A stretch of DNA of 64,000 nucleotides from Paracoccaceae bacterium (GTDB lineage Bacteria; Pseudomonadota; Alphaproteobacteria; Rhodobacterales; Rhodobacteraceae): positions 2,340,037 through 2,404,036 of the forward strand of contig OY282431.1 of assembly GCA_958296035.1 (NCBI GenBank), given 5' to 3'. Below the pieces are notes generated by a model. The model was given only the letters and a program-made list of their open reading frames with translations, did not search any database and was not told the DNA's origin. The position numbers and the translations under genes are program-made. Positions 45,452 to 55,132 of the stretch are shown here, piece after piece (within the stretch, counting starts at the first letter, position 1; each line of letters opens with the position of its first letter).

Positions 45452-46098
45452 TCACTCCCGGCGCGGCGTCCACCTGATGTTCACCGGGCGCATGATCAAC
45501 CTCGCCAGATCATCTGGTGACATGCTCTCCGGAAACGCGAGTACTTCTTCAAGCTCCGCCCTCTTCGATTGATACCCTGCCGAGTCTCTTGTCGCAGATT
45601 CCGGCTGCAGGGGACGCGCTGACATCTTCTTCGCACGGCGATTCAGGTATGGGAAAGCGCATGACCATTTGACCGACCACCATGTCTCGCTAGGGACAAC
45701 TTGCGGGGTAGCCAAATTGAACTGACTTCGAGATATGACGTTGATTGCGATGTCATGCTGTCGCGCTGAACCTACGCGGTTAGCTGTCGGATGTAATAGT
45801 TGGGTTGTGGGTACCATGGTGACGTGCTCAGGTGCTGCGTGTCAGGACAGGTCGCCCTGAGCAGCGAGGTAGGCAATCCTCGGCAGCACCGAGCCGGTTG
45901 CACAGATAGTCCCAAGACGGGATGTCTAGCATGGCACAGGCCATCATCATACCAAAGCAGCCAGCACCGCCGGCTCAGGTCCTGGACCAGCTGCATCTTG
46001 TTGACATTGGCCGCCAAGACAAGCGCAATGACCTCGTAGCGGAATACTACCACCGCTTTCCGGGCCTCTTCAAAGGTCTGATTCATGCTGAAGACCAT
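45452..46098 (-). pseudogene. Minus-strand mobile-element debris (possible Mu/IS481-like transposase start)
   Basis: Two overlapping frames are open. The upstream one (45772-46098) begins FEEARKAVVVFRYEVIALVL, which resembles the first helix of Mu/IS481-type transposases (…ALFRYGLIAPVL…) and then loses sense. The downstream one (45452-45817) ends SKRAELEEVLAFPESMSPDD plus LARLIMRP, which looks like real protein but is not recognised. No intact gene can be built. Assignment is weak. Confidence 0.3.
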
Positions 46099-46166
46099 CC
46101 TGGCGTTGGCACAACGCCACCAGCACGCCGTCCGAGGCGTCTAGGCGACGGCCAATGTTCTCAAGC

Positions 46167-46451
46167 TCAGGAATCGTGCCCGCCATCTCGACCCGTCGCC
46201 GCGACATCAGCAACAACCTGCTCGAAGTCCGAGAACGTCCCGGGTTGCGGGTCCGCCAACAAGTCGGGCAAGGCACTGAATGTGGTGCGGCATGGCCGGC
46301 AGTACCAGCGCTTGATCCGCATGCCTTTCGATTCATGGCGCCGGTAGGTGCCGTGACCAACCTTGCCACATGCGGACCGGCACCGAGACTTGGGCCTTGA
46401 CGTAAGTGAGTCCGGTGAGATGGACTTCACTGCCTCCACGCTTGCCAGCAA
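46167..46451 (-). pseudogene. Zinc-ribbon (DUF6431-like) transposase-associated fragment
   Basis: A 94-codon frame with CRSACGKVGHGTYRRHESKG and RIKRWYCRPCRTTFSALPDL: a four-cysteine ribbon (C..C, CxxC) followed by TFSxLPDLL, the arrangement I associate with DUF6431-like N-terminal domains linked to transposable elements. The frame breaks after VVADVAATGRDGG, so only this domain survives. Confidence 0.5.
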
Positions 46452-46481
46452 TTGTGAGGAGGCTTGTCTACTGGAAAAGGT

Positions 46482-46532
46482 CTCTTGTGAGGCTCTTGTC
46501 TACGCAACATAGGCCTGGTCGTAGGTTACACC
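46482..46532 (+). repeat. Dispersed remnant repeat, copy 1 (IS982-like)
   Basis: These 51 bases match 53804-53854 at 43 positions. In one frame they read like the SSYEAPVNA..AWSWVT segment of the IS982-like remnant at 53.6 kb but with two stop codons, so this is a second, more decayed copy. Confidence 0.6.
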
Positions 46533-47505
46533 CTCATGATGCATCCTTTCCCGCAGGTTGCACTGAATTGAGCGATGGTTGCGGCAGGAGTGTCGGGTTG
46601 GCACGTCATGAATTCAGTGCGCCTTAGCGTGGCAGCTCTACTCTAATCCGGTCCGAGGGTCTGTGGACCATGGCCGGCTTCATTTCCCCTCTGCAACTCC
46701 AATACCGATCCAGTCGGTGCGACGTACCTGGGGACGGGACCCATTTGAGAGCCGGTACTGCATGCCGCAGCCCGAGTTGCACGCCGGTCACACATCCGCC
46801 TGGCATCCCGCGCCATCCCCGTTGGTCGGCTGGTGGTTCACTTTGGCTCCCTGCCGGTTACAACAATTGCAATCTGCGGATCGCCATTTTGCGCCGAATG
46901 AATTCCTCATGGTATCTTGTGAAAGAAACCTCTGCCGGATTAAACCGGTATCGCCGAAAGATCGGTATTGGCGTTAACCGAGTAATCTGGCTCCCCTGCT
47001 ACTGAGACAATCCTGTCAATCCCAAGATCGGCAATCCTGGTCGTGGCAGCCATGGTTGGTGAAGGATGTCTGATATCCATGATTCCTGGTCTGTTGATTG
47101 CGACTTCATCCAGATCAGGAATACTATGGAGATATTTGTAATAAAGCGTACTATAACCAAAATCCCATAGGGTTACATGCTGTCCCTGGAAAGGGCTGGT
47201 CAGACCATCAGAAGAGATGTTTGATGGTCTTGCTGTGAGGAAAATGACACGGGGAAGTGGCCCAACGACTTACGCGTTTGACCGCTTACCGAGGATCGTT
47301 CTTGTGGTCGGCAAATGCCCGATTGCGAGCTGGAGTTGATGTTTACCGACCACGAGCTCGACTTTGTGCGCAACTATGCACAAGAGCATGCCAAGGTGGG
47401 GTCGGGCCGGCCAAAGGCATGCCCTGCAGCAAATGGTATAACCTGTTGCCATGCAAAGTTGTCATGACATGGTACAGCGTACATGGTCCCCAATTGTCAG
47501 GGCAG
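46533..47505. other. Gene-free stretch in the 45.3-47.5 kb debris zone
   Basis: Only frames of 60-132 codons without recognisable motifs are open on either strand. Together with 45319-46532 this makes over 2 kb without an intact gene. Confidence 0.4.
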
Positions 47506-48279
47506 TCAATTGAGCGTTGCCTGAGCTATCAGGTTGAGACCTGCTGCAACCAGCGCGATCTGGATACAAAGCCTGAACGTCGGCGAATCCAGTCTGCTGT
47601 TGAGCGCAAAACCCAAAAGCAACCCGGCTACCGATGGAACGACAAGCAGGGCTGACACACGCATTGTTTCGGCATTCAGGACCTCTGTCGTCCGGTGTGC
47701 CAGCATGAGCACGATCGCCCCCCATGTGTAGATAACACCCTGAGCCAGAATATTCTGCCGTTTGGACATGGCAATCGAAATGAAATATGTGACGATAAGT
47801 GGTGCCCAAACACCTGCAAATCCACCGAAAACTCCTGCTCCCAAGCCAGCCAGCAGTTCGGCTGGCCTACGGTATCGCTGCACAATGACGAATTTCCAGC
47901 CGATCAGTTGCAGGCTCGCCACCGCTGTGATTGTCACCCCCAGGACAAGCCAGAGGAATTGATGCGGGACCATGATGACAAAACGGGCTGTCACAAGCAA
48001 AGTCAGACTCAGCGAAAGGATAATCGGCCATTGCCTCATCGACATACGAAGTGCTTTGGACACACCGAACTGTAAAGCCTGAACTGCATTGACGACAAAC
48101 AGTGGCAGAACCAGGAATGCTACTGCTACTTCGAGATCAAGGAGAAAACTCAATCCGCTGATCATGATCATCGGATAAGCAAAACCAACAACTCCTTTGA
48201 CAAACGCAGCAACGAATGCCACGGCGCTAACGCCCAGCAGGAGGGAGATTTCAGGTGTGACAAGCAACCATTCGTTTGC
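47506..48279 (-). CDS. TauE/SafE-family sulfite/anion exporter
   Basis: A 257-residue membrane protein with about eight helices: VSAVAFVAAFVKGVVGFAYP (the first repeat with the family's G.GGF-like turn), an LVLPLFVVNAVQALQF loop, and the second repeat GLGAGVFGGFAGVWAPLIVTYF. These belong to the TauE/SafE family, exporters of sulfite, sulfoacetate or other organic anions. ATG 48279 is preferred over GTG 48300 (seven residues upstream). Single gene; mercaptopyruvate sulfurtransferase at 54 kb is the only other sulfur gene in view. Confidence 0.87.
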   Translation of the reverse strand, partial: ANEWLLVTPEISLLLGVSAVAFVAAFVKGVVGFAYPMIMISGLSFLLDLEVAVAFLVLPLFVVNAVQALQFGVSKALRMSMRQWPIILSLSLTLLVTARFVIMVPHQFLWLVLGVTITAVASLQLIGWKFVIVQRYRRPAELLAGLGAGVFGGFAGVWAPLIVTYFISIAMSKRQNILAQGVIYTWGAIVLMLAHRTTEVLNAETMRVSALLVVPSVAGLLLGFALNSRLDSPTFRLCIQIALVAAGLNLIAQATLN

Positions 48280-48444
48280 CATGTGTTGTGTATCCGTCAC
48301 AAAGTGCAGGTATGACCTTCTATCCTCAAGGTCCGTTCGGGTTGCCAGTCAGCCCGACTCTCTCGGCAGGATTCCAAGGTTGAATCCGGGAGGAAGGCCA
48401 TCTCGGTCTCACCTGAACATCAAAACCGGCTACGGCCAAACCTG

Positions 48445-50094
48445 ATGAATTACAAGACTACCGAATTGGCCTGTAAGATCATGCCGGCACTGGACCGGTT
48501 GGTCGAAATTGCGCGAGACAACCTCCGGGCACGCATTGTGGTCAAGAGGCGGATTTCAGCCGCAGCTCTGGAACGCCATCAGTACATCGCCCATGGGCTT
48601 GCATGGTTTGCGACCTACGTGGAAGCGCTCCGACAGCTGGAACGGTGGGCAGGCAAGCTGGAACTGTCAGGAGAGTTTGGTGAACTTGATGCTTGTATCC
48701 TGACTTTCGGATTTGGAGAATATCTGTCCCAGTTGCGCGGTGGCATCATGATGAACCAGGGTGAAATCGTCCGGCTTGACGATATTGGCCTGTCGATCAA
48801 GCAGTTTCAACAATGCACTGGCAATGCGGCCGACATCCTGATCAGCAAGGGGTGCTCGGACAGAACAAGGCGGCGACTTGTCACATTGCTTGCCCGGCAG
48901 GGAAACTGGGAGGTCAGCACCGGCCTGTCCAATGAAATGGAATTGGTGAGACAGCAATTTCGCCGTCTTGTGGAGGTCAGGGTCGCCCCCCATGCCCATC
49001 GCTGGCATCTCGAGAATCAGTTGATCCCGATGGAACTGGTGAAGGAACTGGCCGATCTGGGCGTATTCGGACTAATCATACCAGAAGAATTCATGGGTTG
49101 CGGCCTGTCGAGGGTCGGAATGTGTGTCGTAACCGAGGAACTGTCTCGTGGCAGCCTGGCTGTAGGGTCGCTCGCCACACGTAGCGAAATCGCCAGTGAA
49201 CTCATCCGGGTCGGCGGAACAGCCGAACAAAAGCGCAAGTGGTTGCCCATGATTGCAACGGGAGCGTGTCTTCCGGCGGCCGTGTTCACCGAACCCCAGG
49301 CCGGATCGGACCTTGCCACATTGCAGACTCGCGCAATCCCGGGAAACGGACACTACCTGGTCTCCGGGCAGAAAACCTGGATAACCCATGCCGGTCGTGC
49401 TGATCTGATGATTGTGCTGGTCCGCACCGATCCGGAGAGTGCCAGCCACCGCGGGCTTTCGGTCCTGCTGGCGCCCAAGCAGCCAGGCGACGATGAGGTG
49501 CCCTTCCCCGACGACGGTCTTTCGGGAAGCGAGATCGATGTCCTTGGCTATCGTGGAATGAAAGAATTCGAACTGGCTTTTGAAAATTTTCGGGTCGCAA
49601 GAGACAACCTGCTTGGTGGCGAGGAAGGATATGGATTTCGACAACTGATGGAAACCTTCGAGAGCGCCCGGATTCAGACAGCTGCAAGAGCCATTGGCGT
49701 GGCCCAGTCGGCGCTCGACCTTGGTGGGCGGCATGCTTGCGAACGGCACCAGTTTGGTAAACCCTTGATAGCCTTTCCAAGAGTGGCTGGAAAGTTAGCC
49801 ATGATGGCGGTTGAAATCGCAATTGCACGCCAGCTGGCCTATTTCGCAGCCCGCTGCAAGGACAGTGGACGCCGTTGTGATAAGGAAGCAGGAATGGCCA
49901 AAATGCTGGCATCAAGGGTTGCATGGGCTGCTGCCGACAACGCCGTTCAGATCCATGGCGGCGCCGGATATGCTCTGGAATGCAATGTCAGCCGGGTATT
50001 TTGCGATGCTCGACTTCTCAATCTGTTCGAGGGATCTGCCGAAATTCAGGCCAATGTCATTGCCAGGAGTCTTCTTGAATCCCGTGTCAACTGA
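48445..50094 (+). CDS. mcd: Methylsuccinyl-CoA dehydrogenase (acyl-CoA dehydrogenase family)
   Basis: A 549-residue acyl-CoA dehydrogenase with an extra N-terminal domain of about 150 residues (QYIAHGLAWFATYVEALRQL, GFGEYLSQLRGGIMMNQGE) that sets methylsuccinyl-CoA dehydrogenase apart from ordinary members of about 380 residues. The core has AVFTEPQAGSDLA, KTWITHAGRADLM, ESARIQTAARAIGVAQ, QFGKPLIAFPRVAGKLA and AVQIHGGAGYALE, with NLFEGSAEIQ at the end. It converts methylsuccinyl-CoA to mesaconyl-CoA in the ethylmalonyl-CoA pathway for acetate assimilation. The other pathway genes (ccr, ecm, mch) are not in this window. The ribosome site before ATG 48445 is weak. Confidence 0.88.
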   Translation: MNYKTTELACKIMPALDRLVEIARDNLRARIVVKRRISAAALERHQYIAHGLAWFATYVEALRQLERWAGKLELSGEFGELDACILTFGFGEYLSQLRGGIMMNQGEIVRLDDIGLSIKQFQQCTGNAADILISKGCSDRTRRRLVTLLARQGNWEVSTGLSNEMELVRQQFRRLVEVRVAPHAHRWHLENQLIPMELVKELADLGVFGLIIPEEFMGCGLSRVGMCVVTEELSRGSLAVGSLATRSEIASELIRVGGTAEQKRKWLPMIATGACLPAAVFTEPQAGSDLATLQTRAIPGNGHYLVSGQKTWITHAGRADLMIVLVRTDPESASHRGLSVLLAPKQPGDDEVPFPDDGLSGSEIDVLGYRGMKEFELAFENFRVARDNLLGGEEGYGFRQLMETFESARIQTAARAIGVAQSALDLGGRHACERHQFGKPLIAFPRVAGKLAMMAVEIAIARQLAYFAARCKDSGRRCDKEAGMAKMLASRVAWAAADNAVQIHGGAGYALECNVSRVFCDARLLNLFEGSAEIQANVIARSLLESRVN

Positions 50095-50267
50095 GCGGTC
50101 CAGACACACCGTAGTGGCCGCACTACTGGCAGCAGGAATAGCAAAAAGACCGAGCAAGACTCCATTTGACCGCAGGGAATGGACAGGCGTTGCCCTGATG
50201 CGGGCTGCTCTACCGTGCCTCGGTCCTGTCAACCCGCCACGTCCATTCGAGTGACCACCGTCGTCGG

Positions 50268-51080
50268 TCAGGCTCCCGGATCATAATCGGTCAGCCAGTC
50301 GTGCTGTGGATGCGTCTTGAACCGCCATTTGCGCAAGGGTCCTGCCATTACGTTGAGATAGTACATTCCGTACCCGAACGGTGTGCCACAGGGGTGATGA
50401 CCTCGGGGCACGAGGACGACATCATGGTCATGGACGGTCACGGTCTCGTCGAGCGCATGATCGTCGGTAAACACCCTCTGAAACCCGAACCCCTGCGGCG
50501 GATCGAACCGATGATAATAAGTCTCTTCGAGATACGTAATCTCCGGAAAACTGTCCTCGTCATGACGATGGGGAGGATATGATGACCAATTTCCCTGTGG
50601 CGTGAACACCTCTGTCACCAGGAGACTGTCGGCGACATCACGATCCTCCATTGCGATATTGAAGATCTCCCGGTAATTGGCACCCACGCCCCGCCGAACG
50701 TCCACGACGCCCTGTGGCCCTATCACCTGTGAAGGTCGACGCGTTGTCGCAGGCGCTTGGCAAAAGGCCAGAACAGCAGGTGTTGTTGCGACAGCCTGAA
50801 CAGTTCTTCCAGATGACGCATAGACGGCATGGGGCAAGGACTTTTCAAAGACATTCAAGCGGTCACCCAGTTGACCAAACGCTTGGTCATCAACCCAGAT
50901 CTCGGCGAGCCCTTCGACGAGAACGACAATACACTCTGTGTCGCCAGTGTTGACTTCGGTTGTCTGCCCTTCCGACAGACGGAAAAGCTGAAACCCGACA
51001 TAGTGCCAGCCTGCGGTTTCCGGTGTGATGGCATGAACCCGGCCCTCTTCACCGCCGGGCCTTCTCAACAACTTCGACAT
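50268..51080 (-). CDS. iolB: 5-deoxy-glucuronate isomerase (IolB)
   Basis: A 270-residue double-cupin isomerase of the myo-inositol pathway. The N-terminal half has GWHYVGFQLFRL; the metal site of the C-terminal cupin is visible in YPPHRHDEDSFPEITYLEE with its histidines and glutamate, followed by YYHRFDPPQGFGFQRV, VLVPRGHHP and YYLNVMAGP. The chosen ATG 51080 has AAGGAGG upstream, at a slightly long 13-nt spacing; longer frames upstream lack sense. It works just before IolC in the pathway, but the iolC fusion is about 20 kb away and no iolA, D, E or G is present here. Confidence 0.94.
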   Translation of the reverse strand: MSKLLRRPGGEEGRVHAITPETAGWHYVGFQLFRLSEGQTTEVNTGDTECIVVLVEGLAEIWVDDQAFGQLGDRLNVFEKSLPHAVYASSGRTVQAVATTPAVLAFCQAPATTRRPSQVIGPQGVVDVRRGVGANYREIFNIAMEDRDVADSLLVTEVFTPQGNWSSYPPHRHDEDSFPEITYLEETYYHRFDPPQGFGFQRVFTDDHALDETVTVHDHDVVLVPRGHHPCGTPFGYGMYYLNVMAGPLRKWRFKTHPQHDWLTDYDPGA

Positions 51081-51253
51081 GAGCGGTTGCTTACCTCCTT
51101 GTTCATTGTTCAACTTACCTGAGGCTCGGGTTCGGTCCTGTCCACCGGGAGATGGTTGGCTGGCAGGCGTCCGGCGCAATTCCTGCGCCCCGATTATCCT
51201 GTTTCATTGCATGACAATCAATCTGCACTGTTGCACCGGCATTGGAACGCCCG

Positions 51254-51895
51254 TCAAACTTGGCTGGAACCGACCATTCGGCCAGTAAGAAACCGAAACG
51301 GCAACAATAAGATGGCTGCAAATGCCACCTTCACCAGAAAGTCCGCTGTAGCAAGACTGACCCAGAGCGGGGAGCGGGGACCGATTCCTAGCAACGGCAC
51401 TTCGTCCATTGCCCACACTGGAATGTTTGAAGGTTCGAGAAAGGCCAGACTTGCTGAAAACGCAATTGAAAAGAAGATTGCCGTATCAACGGCTGAACCT
51501 GTCAGGCTGGAAACCAATGGCGCACGCCACCATTTCTGTGCACGCAGCCGATCAAAGATTGAAACATCAAGAAGTTGTGCACAAAGAAACGCTGTGCCAG
51601 ATCCCAGGGCAATTCTCAGAGTCACAATTGGGCCATATCCAAGATCGATCAGTGATCCCACGGCAGAACAAAGGACTCCCGTCAGGAAGCCGGCTGCGAT
51701 CACCTGTCGTGCCATTCTTGGCCCGCAGACGCGGTTGATGATATCGGTAACCAGAAAGGCAACGGGATAGACAAATGCTCCCCAGGTCAACCAATCCCCG
51801 ACAAGAAACTGCACGAGCACGTTTGCCGAAATAACGACTATTGTCATCGACAGAATGCCGGCAATAAGTGTAACAGGCAAAACTCGCTCCAACAT
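51254..51895 (-). CDS. Queuosine precursor transporter (YhhQ/VUT family)
   Basis: A 213-residue membrane protein with about six helices. It shows WLTWGAFVYPVAFLVTDIIN, AAGFLTGVLCSAV, GSGTAFLCAQLLDVSIFDRL and SLTGSAVDTAIFFSIAF, the order seen in YhhQ-type importers of preQ0/preQ1. ATG 51895 is favoured over TTG 51925. The aminotransferase gene is just upstream on the same strand but unlikely to be functionally linked. Confidence 0.88.
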   Translation of the reverse strand: MLERVLPVTLIAGILSMTIVVISANVLVQFLVGDWLTWGAFVYPVAFLVTDIINRVCGPRMARQVIAAGFLTGVLCSAVGSLIDLGYGPIVTLRIALGSGTAFLCAQLLDVSIFDRLRAQKWWRAPLVSSLTGSAVDTAIFFSIAFSASLAFLEPSNIPVWAMDEVPLLGIGPRSPLWVSLATADFLVKVAFAAILLLPFRFLTGRMVGSSQV

Positions 51896-51966
51896 TCCCG
51901 AATGTACTACCCGGAATCGCCTCAAGAATCTGTGCTACAGCCGCCGAATGGCATGTGCGCATGATC

Positions 51967-53154
51967 CTACATGCCGACATCCAGCATTGCTGCTGCCATA
52001 ATCGGAACCGTTTGCTCACTGAGTCCGGCGACATTTATCCGACCGCCGCCGACGAGGTAAATCCCGTGACGCTCTCGGATGACGCTCACTTGTTCGTCCG
52101 TAGCACCGAGGAGCGAAAACATGCCCTTGTGCGATAAAATGAAGGAGAATCTGTCCGAACCGGAAAGTCGACACAGTTCGTCCACAAGCATCCGCCTCAA
52201 GTGTTGCAGGCTATTGCGGATTTCATCGAGTTCATTTTGCCACAGGGTTCTGAGCCTGGCGTCCTGCAGGACCATCGTGACCAATCTGGCGCCGTGATCC
52301 GGCGGGAACGAAATGCTTTGTCGACCAATGTGTGCAAGCATTCCCTGGGTCAAACCGGCTGCGATGGAATCGGACGCCCTGGCGAGAAGTATGCCTGTGC
52401 GTTCGCGGTAGACTCCGAAGTTTTTTGAGCAACTGGCTGCAATGAGCACTTCATCGAACCTGGAAGCAAAGTTGCGCACACCCTGTGCGTCAGCATCCAG
52501 CCCGTCACCGAACCCTTGGTATGCAAAGTCGATTAGTGGCAAGGCCTCCCTCCTCTGCAGGAGTTCGGCAAGCGCGTTCCAGTCAGCTGGACTCAGGTCG
52601 GCACCTGTCGGGTTGTGACAGCAACCATGAAGAATCACGACATCGCCAGCACAAACAGCATCAAGGTCAGCCATCATATTGTCAAATGCCACGCCTCTGG
52701 ACTGAAAATCGAAGTACCGGTAGGTGGTGGCAGGAATTCCTAAGTGTTTGAGAATCGAAGCATGGTTGGGCCAGGATGGCGTGGGCACCCAGGCTGTCAG
52801 CTGTGGTGATGCAATCTTGGCAAGTTCCAGCGAAAGGCGAACCGCTCCTGTGCCACCGGCTGTGTGCAGCGCTGCTACACACTCACGCTCAACTGAATCT
52901 GCCAGAACCAGCCCGATCATGCTGTCGAGGAATTCGGGTTCGCCGGCCATCGCTGTGTATGTCTTGGTCACTTCTTCATTCAGCAGTTGGCGCTCAGCCT
53001 CCTTGACCGCGGCCATGATCGGCGTGATACCGTCCGCATTGCGATAGACACCGACTCCGAGATCAATCTTGTTTGTGCGCGGGTCTGCCCTGAACTCTTG
53101 GATAAGCCCAATGATCTTGTCCGGGGGTTGCGATTTTAGTGAATCAAGCAACAT
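51967..53154 (-). CDS. Aspartate/aromatic amino-acid aminotransferase (AspC/TyrB type)
   Basis: A 395-residue class I (Ia-type) aminotransferase: IQEFRADPRTNKIDLGVGVY near the start, ILHGCCHNPTGADLSPADW, IDFAYQGFGDGLDAD and the Schiff-base lysine in SCSKNFGVYRERTG. SLLGATDEQVSVIRERHGIYLVGGGRINVAGL closes the protein. It differs in subtype from the Ib enzyme at 61.1 kb. ATG 53154 is preceded by GGAAAA; longer frames upstream are not protein-like. Confidence 0.92.
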   Translation of the reverse strand: MLLDSLKSQPPDKIIGLIQEFRADPRTNKIDLGVGVYRNADGITPIMAAVKEAERQLLNEEVTKTYTAMAGEPEFLDSMIGLVLADSVERECVAALHTAGGTGAVRLSLELAKIASPQLTAWVPTPSWPNHASILKHLGIPATTYRYFDFQSRGVAFDNMMADLDAVCAGDVVILHGCCHNPTGADLSPADWNALAELLQRREALPLIDFAYQGFGDGLDADAQGVRNFASRFDEVLIAASCSKNFGVYRERTGILLARASDSIAAGLTQGMLAHIGRQSISFPPDHGARLVTMVLQDARLRTLWQNELDEIRNSLQHLRRMLVDELCRLSGSDRFSFILSHKGMFSLLGATDEQVSVIRERHGIYLVGGGRINVAGLSEQTVPIMAAAMLDVGM

Positions 53155-53627
53155 TCTGATTTTCCAGGCAAACGATGGTGGAGAAACTGGACTCCCTTTA
53201 ACACCGCACGCCAAAATCGGGAATCACACAGTTGCCCAAAATACCTTTGGCAATCTCCAGAATGCGGATGCACCGGCTGGATTGTCCCCACAAGACACCT
53301 GCCTCGATTACAAGTACAGAATTCCAGAAGGGCTGTCTGAAAGTCAGCCTTAAACCTGATTAACTTCTCCGGGATATTTTCGGGAGCATCCGAAGCCCGC
53401 ACCTTGTTTTCTGTATAGCGGCGGTTGCCTGTGCACGCTTCGAACGGCAGAACTTCAGTCCTGCGCCCCGCCGATCGCTGGCGCAATTGGCACGCCTGCC
53501 AATTGATCAATCTGAATTGACCACGATTCCGGATAAGGGGGGGCGATTCTGGGTAGGAGGGATTCCCTTTGCCCATAGAGTCTGATGCCATGGGTTGTGA
53601 TCTACAGCAATCCAGAGGATCTTTCCC
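53155..53627. other. Gene-free stretch upstream of the aminotransferase gene
   Basis: A 216-codon minus-strand frame spans 53136-53786 but has no family features and is antisense to the IS982-like remnant at its 5' end, so it is not called. The promoter of the aminotransferase gene should lie here. Confidence 0.4.
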
Positions 53628-54008
53628 GTGAACACATCGACCATAGTGCTCTTCTGCTGTCTCTGCGCTTGTGGCTGCGTCGGCGAGGCATGGGAAAGAC
53701 ATCACCTCGTCCCCTCGACACGAAAACGCATCCGCAAGACCAGGCGCACACGGGGCGTAATGATGGTCATCATGACCCTGTTCCACCTGTCGCCCTGCCG
53801 CAGCTCTTATGAGGCTCCTGTCAACGCAAGACTGGCCTGGTCATGGGTTACACCGCTCTCTCCACTTCACAATCGCCAACAGCCAACACAGGCGCCGCCG
53901 CGTGCGCCATGTCATGCCACCTACCCTGCCTGGTCACCCGCTGTCTGCGTAAACCGGGCATCAAGATGGAAAACAGACCCGCTTATCCAGAATTCGGGTC
54001 GAATCTGA
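53628..54008 (+). pseudogene. IS982-family transposase remnant (N-terminal part)
   Basis: The frame opens GTG (VNTSTIVLFCCLCACG...) and reads EAWERHHLVPSTRKRIRKTR then VMMVIMTLFHLSPCRSS, matching the start of IS982-type transposases (…TRKR.RK.R.S.SEMMTI.ILFH.S.YR.FK…). After about 53,860 the similarity ends and the DDE domain is absent. A 51-bp part is repeated at 46482-46532. Confidence 0.6.
53804..53854 (+). repeat. Dispersed remnant repeat, copy 2 (IS982-like)
   Basis: Matches 46482-46532 at 43 of 51 positions; part of the IS982-like remnant reading SSYEAPVNARLAWSWVTP. Confidence 0.6.
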
Positions 54009-54249
54009 CCCCTCACAATTGCACAGCCGATTTGTTGTCTTGCCTTCGCTTGCAGGCACAGGAACGCGCTCAACCCCGGAAACGGGATTGCCCTGCAATC
54101 CTCCCAATGACATTCGCTCCGGCGTGAACATGCAACAATTCCTGGATGACGTTCTGCTGGCCACCAGGTCCGTGGCATTTCCCTGGCTGGCAATTGTGGT
54201 GACTTCGGCCTCTGGTCAGGGACGGTGAATGTAATTCTGTCGGCGAGAC

Positions 54250-55101
54250 CTAGGATTCTCCAGGCGCCACCTCTGGACCGAACGCTCCCCACTCTGCCCA
54301 GGACCCGTCATAAAGCGCATGGTCGCGATGGCCCATTATCTCGAGGGCCAGATTGACCATTGCCGCGGTCACGCCTGATCCGCAGGTTGTAACAACTGGC
54401 CTATCAAGACTTACGCCGGCTGCGACAAGCTCATGTTTCAGTTGATTTCGCGGTTTGAAGGTGCCATCGGGATTGAGCAGCTTCGTGTAAGGCAAATTCA
54501 ATGAACCAGGAATATGTCCTGATCGCAATCCAGCTCTGGGTTCAGGAGAAACGCCCGCGAATCGGGCCGCAGGCCTGGCATCAACTATTTGCACGTCGCC
54601 GTCCTTCCGGTAGCGATCCACCTGCTCCATGGTTCTCACAAGATCCGCTTGTTGGCGCACTGGCATGCTGCACTGCTGATTGACTGGATTACTTTGCGCG
54701 GTAGTAAAACCGTCAGCGATCCATTTCTTCAGCCCGCCGTCCAGCACTGCAACAGCCTCATGTCCGGCCAGCCTGAACAGCCACCATACGCGCGCTGCGG
54801 AAAACACGCCGGCACTGTCATATGCCACAACCCTGTGGGTGCCGCCGATACCCAGCTTTTCCATTTGTGCAGCAAACTGTCCTGGCGCTGGAGCCATATG
54901 TGGCAAAGGAGAATCCAGGTCTGCGACCCGGTCGATGTCAAAGAACATGGCCCCCGGGATATGGCACGCTGCATACTCGGCCTTCACGTCTCGCCCGGCG
55001 TCTGGCAGGTACCAGGAGCCATCAACAACACGAATATCAGGACCATTGAGATGGTCGTTTAACCAGCAAGTCGAAACAATTGTCCGCGTGTCTTCCAGCA
55101 A
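54250..55101 (-). CDS. sseA: 3-mercaptopyruvate sulfurtransferase (SseA-type double rhodanese)
   Basis: About 283 residues, two rhodanese domains. The first has VVDGSWYLPDAGRDVKAEY and HIPGAMFFDIDRVAD; the second has VDARPAARFAGVSPEPRAGL, HIPGSLNLPYTKLL and the active loop CGSGVTA, whose CGSGVT form is that of mercaptopyruvate sulfurtransferase rather than thiosulfate sulfurtransferase. The start is TTG 55101 with GGAG 8 nt upstream; the open frame to 55224 adds non-family residues. It lies 31 bp downstream of smpB on the same strand. Confidence 0.9.
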   Translation of the reverse strand: MLEDTRTIVSTCWLNDHLNGPDIRVVDGSWYLPDAGRDVKAEYAACHIPGAMFFDIDRVADLDSPLPHMAPAPGQFAAQMEKLGIGGTHRVVAYDSAGVFSAARVWWLFRLAGHEAVAVLDGGLKKWIADGFTTAQSNPVNQQCSMPVRQQADLVRTMEQVDRYRKDGDVQIVDARPAARFAGVSPEPRAGLRSGHIPGSLNLPYTKLLNPDGTFKPRNQLKHELVAAGVSLDRPVVTTCGSGVTAAMVNLALEIMGHRDHALYDGSWAEWGAFGPEVAPGES

Positions 55102-55132
55102 TCTCTGATCTCCTGCAAATACCCGGACCGGA

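Noticed and set aside
50111-50126. Small hairpin (gtagtg/cactac) between mcd and iolB
   Set aside because: Only a 6-bp stem without a U-run; too weak to call a terminator.
53136-53786. 216-codon minus-strand open frame
   Set aside because: No motif, odd composition, antisense to the IS982-like remnant and overlapping the true start of the aminotransferase gene.
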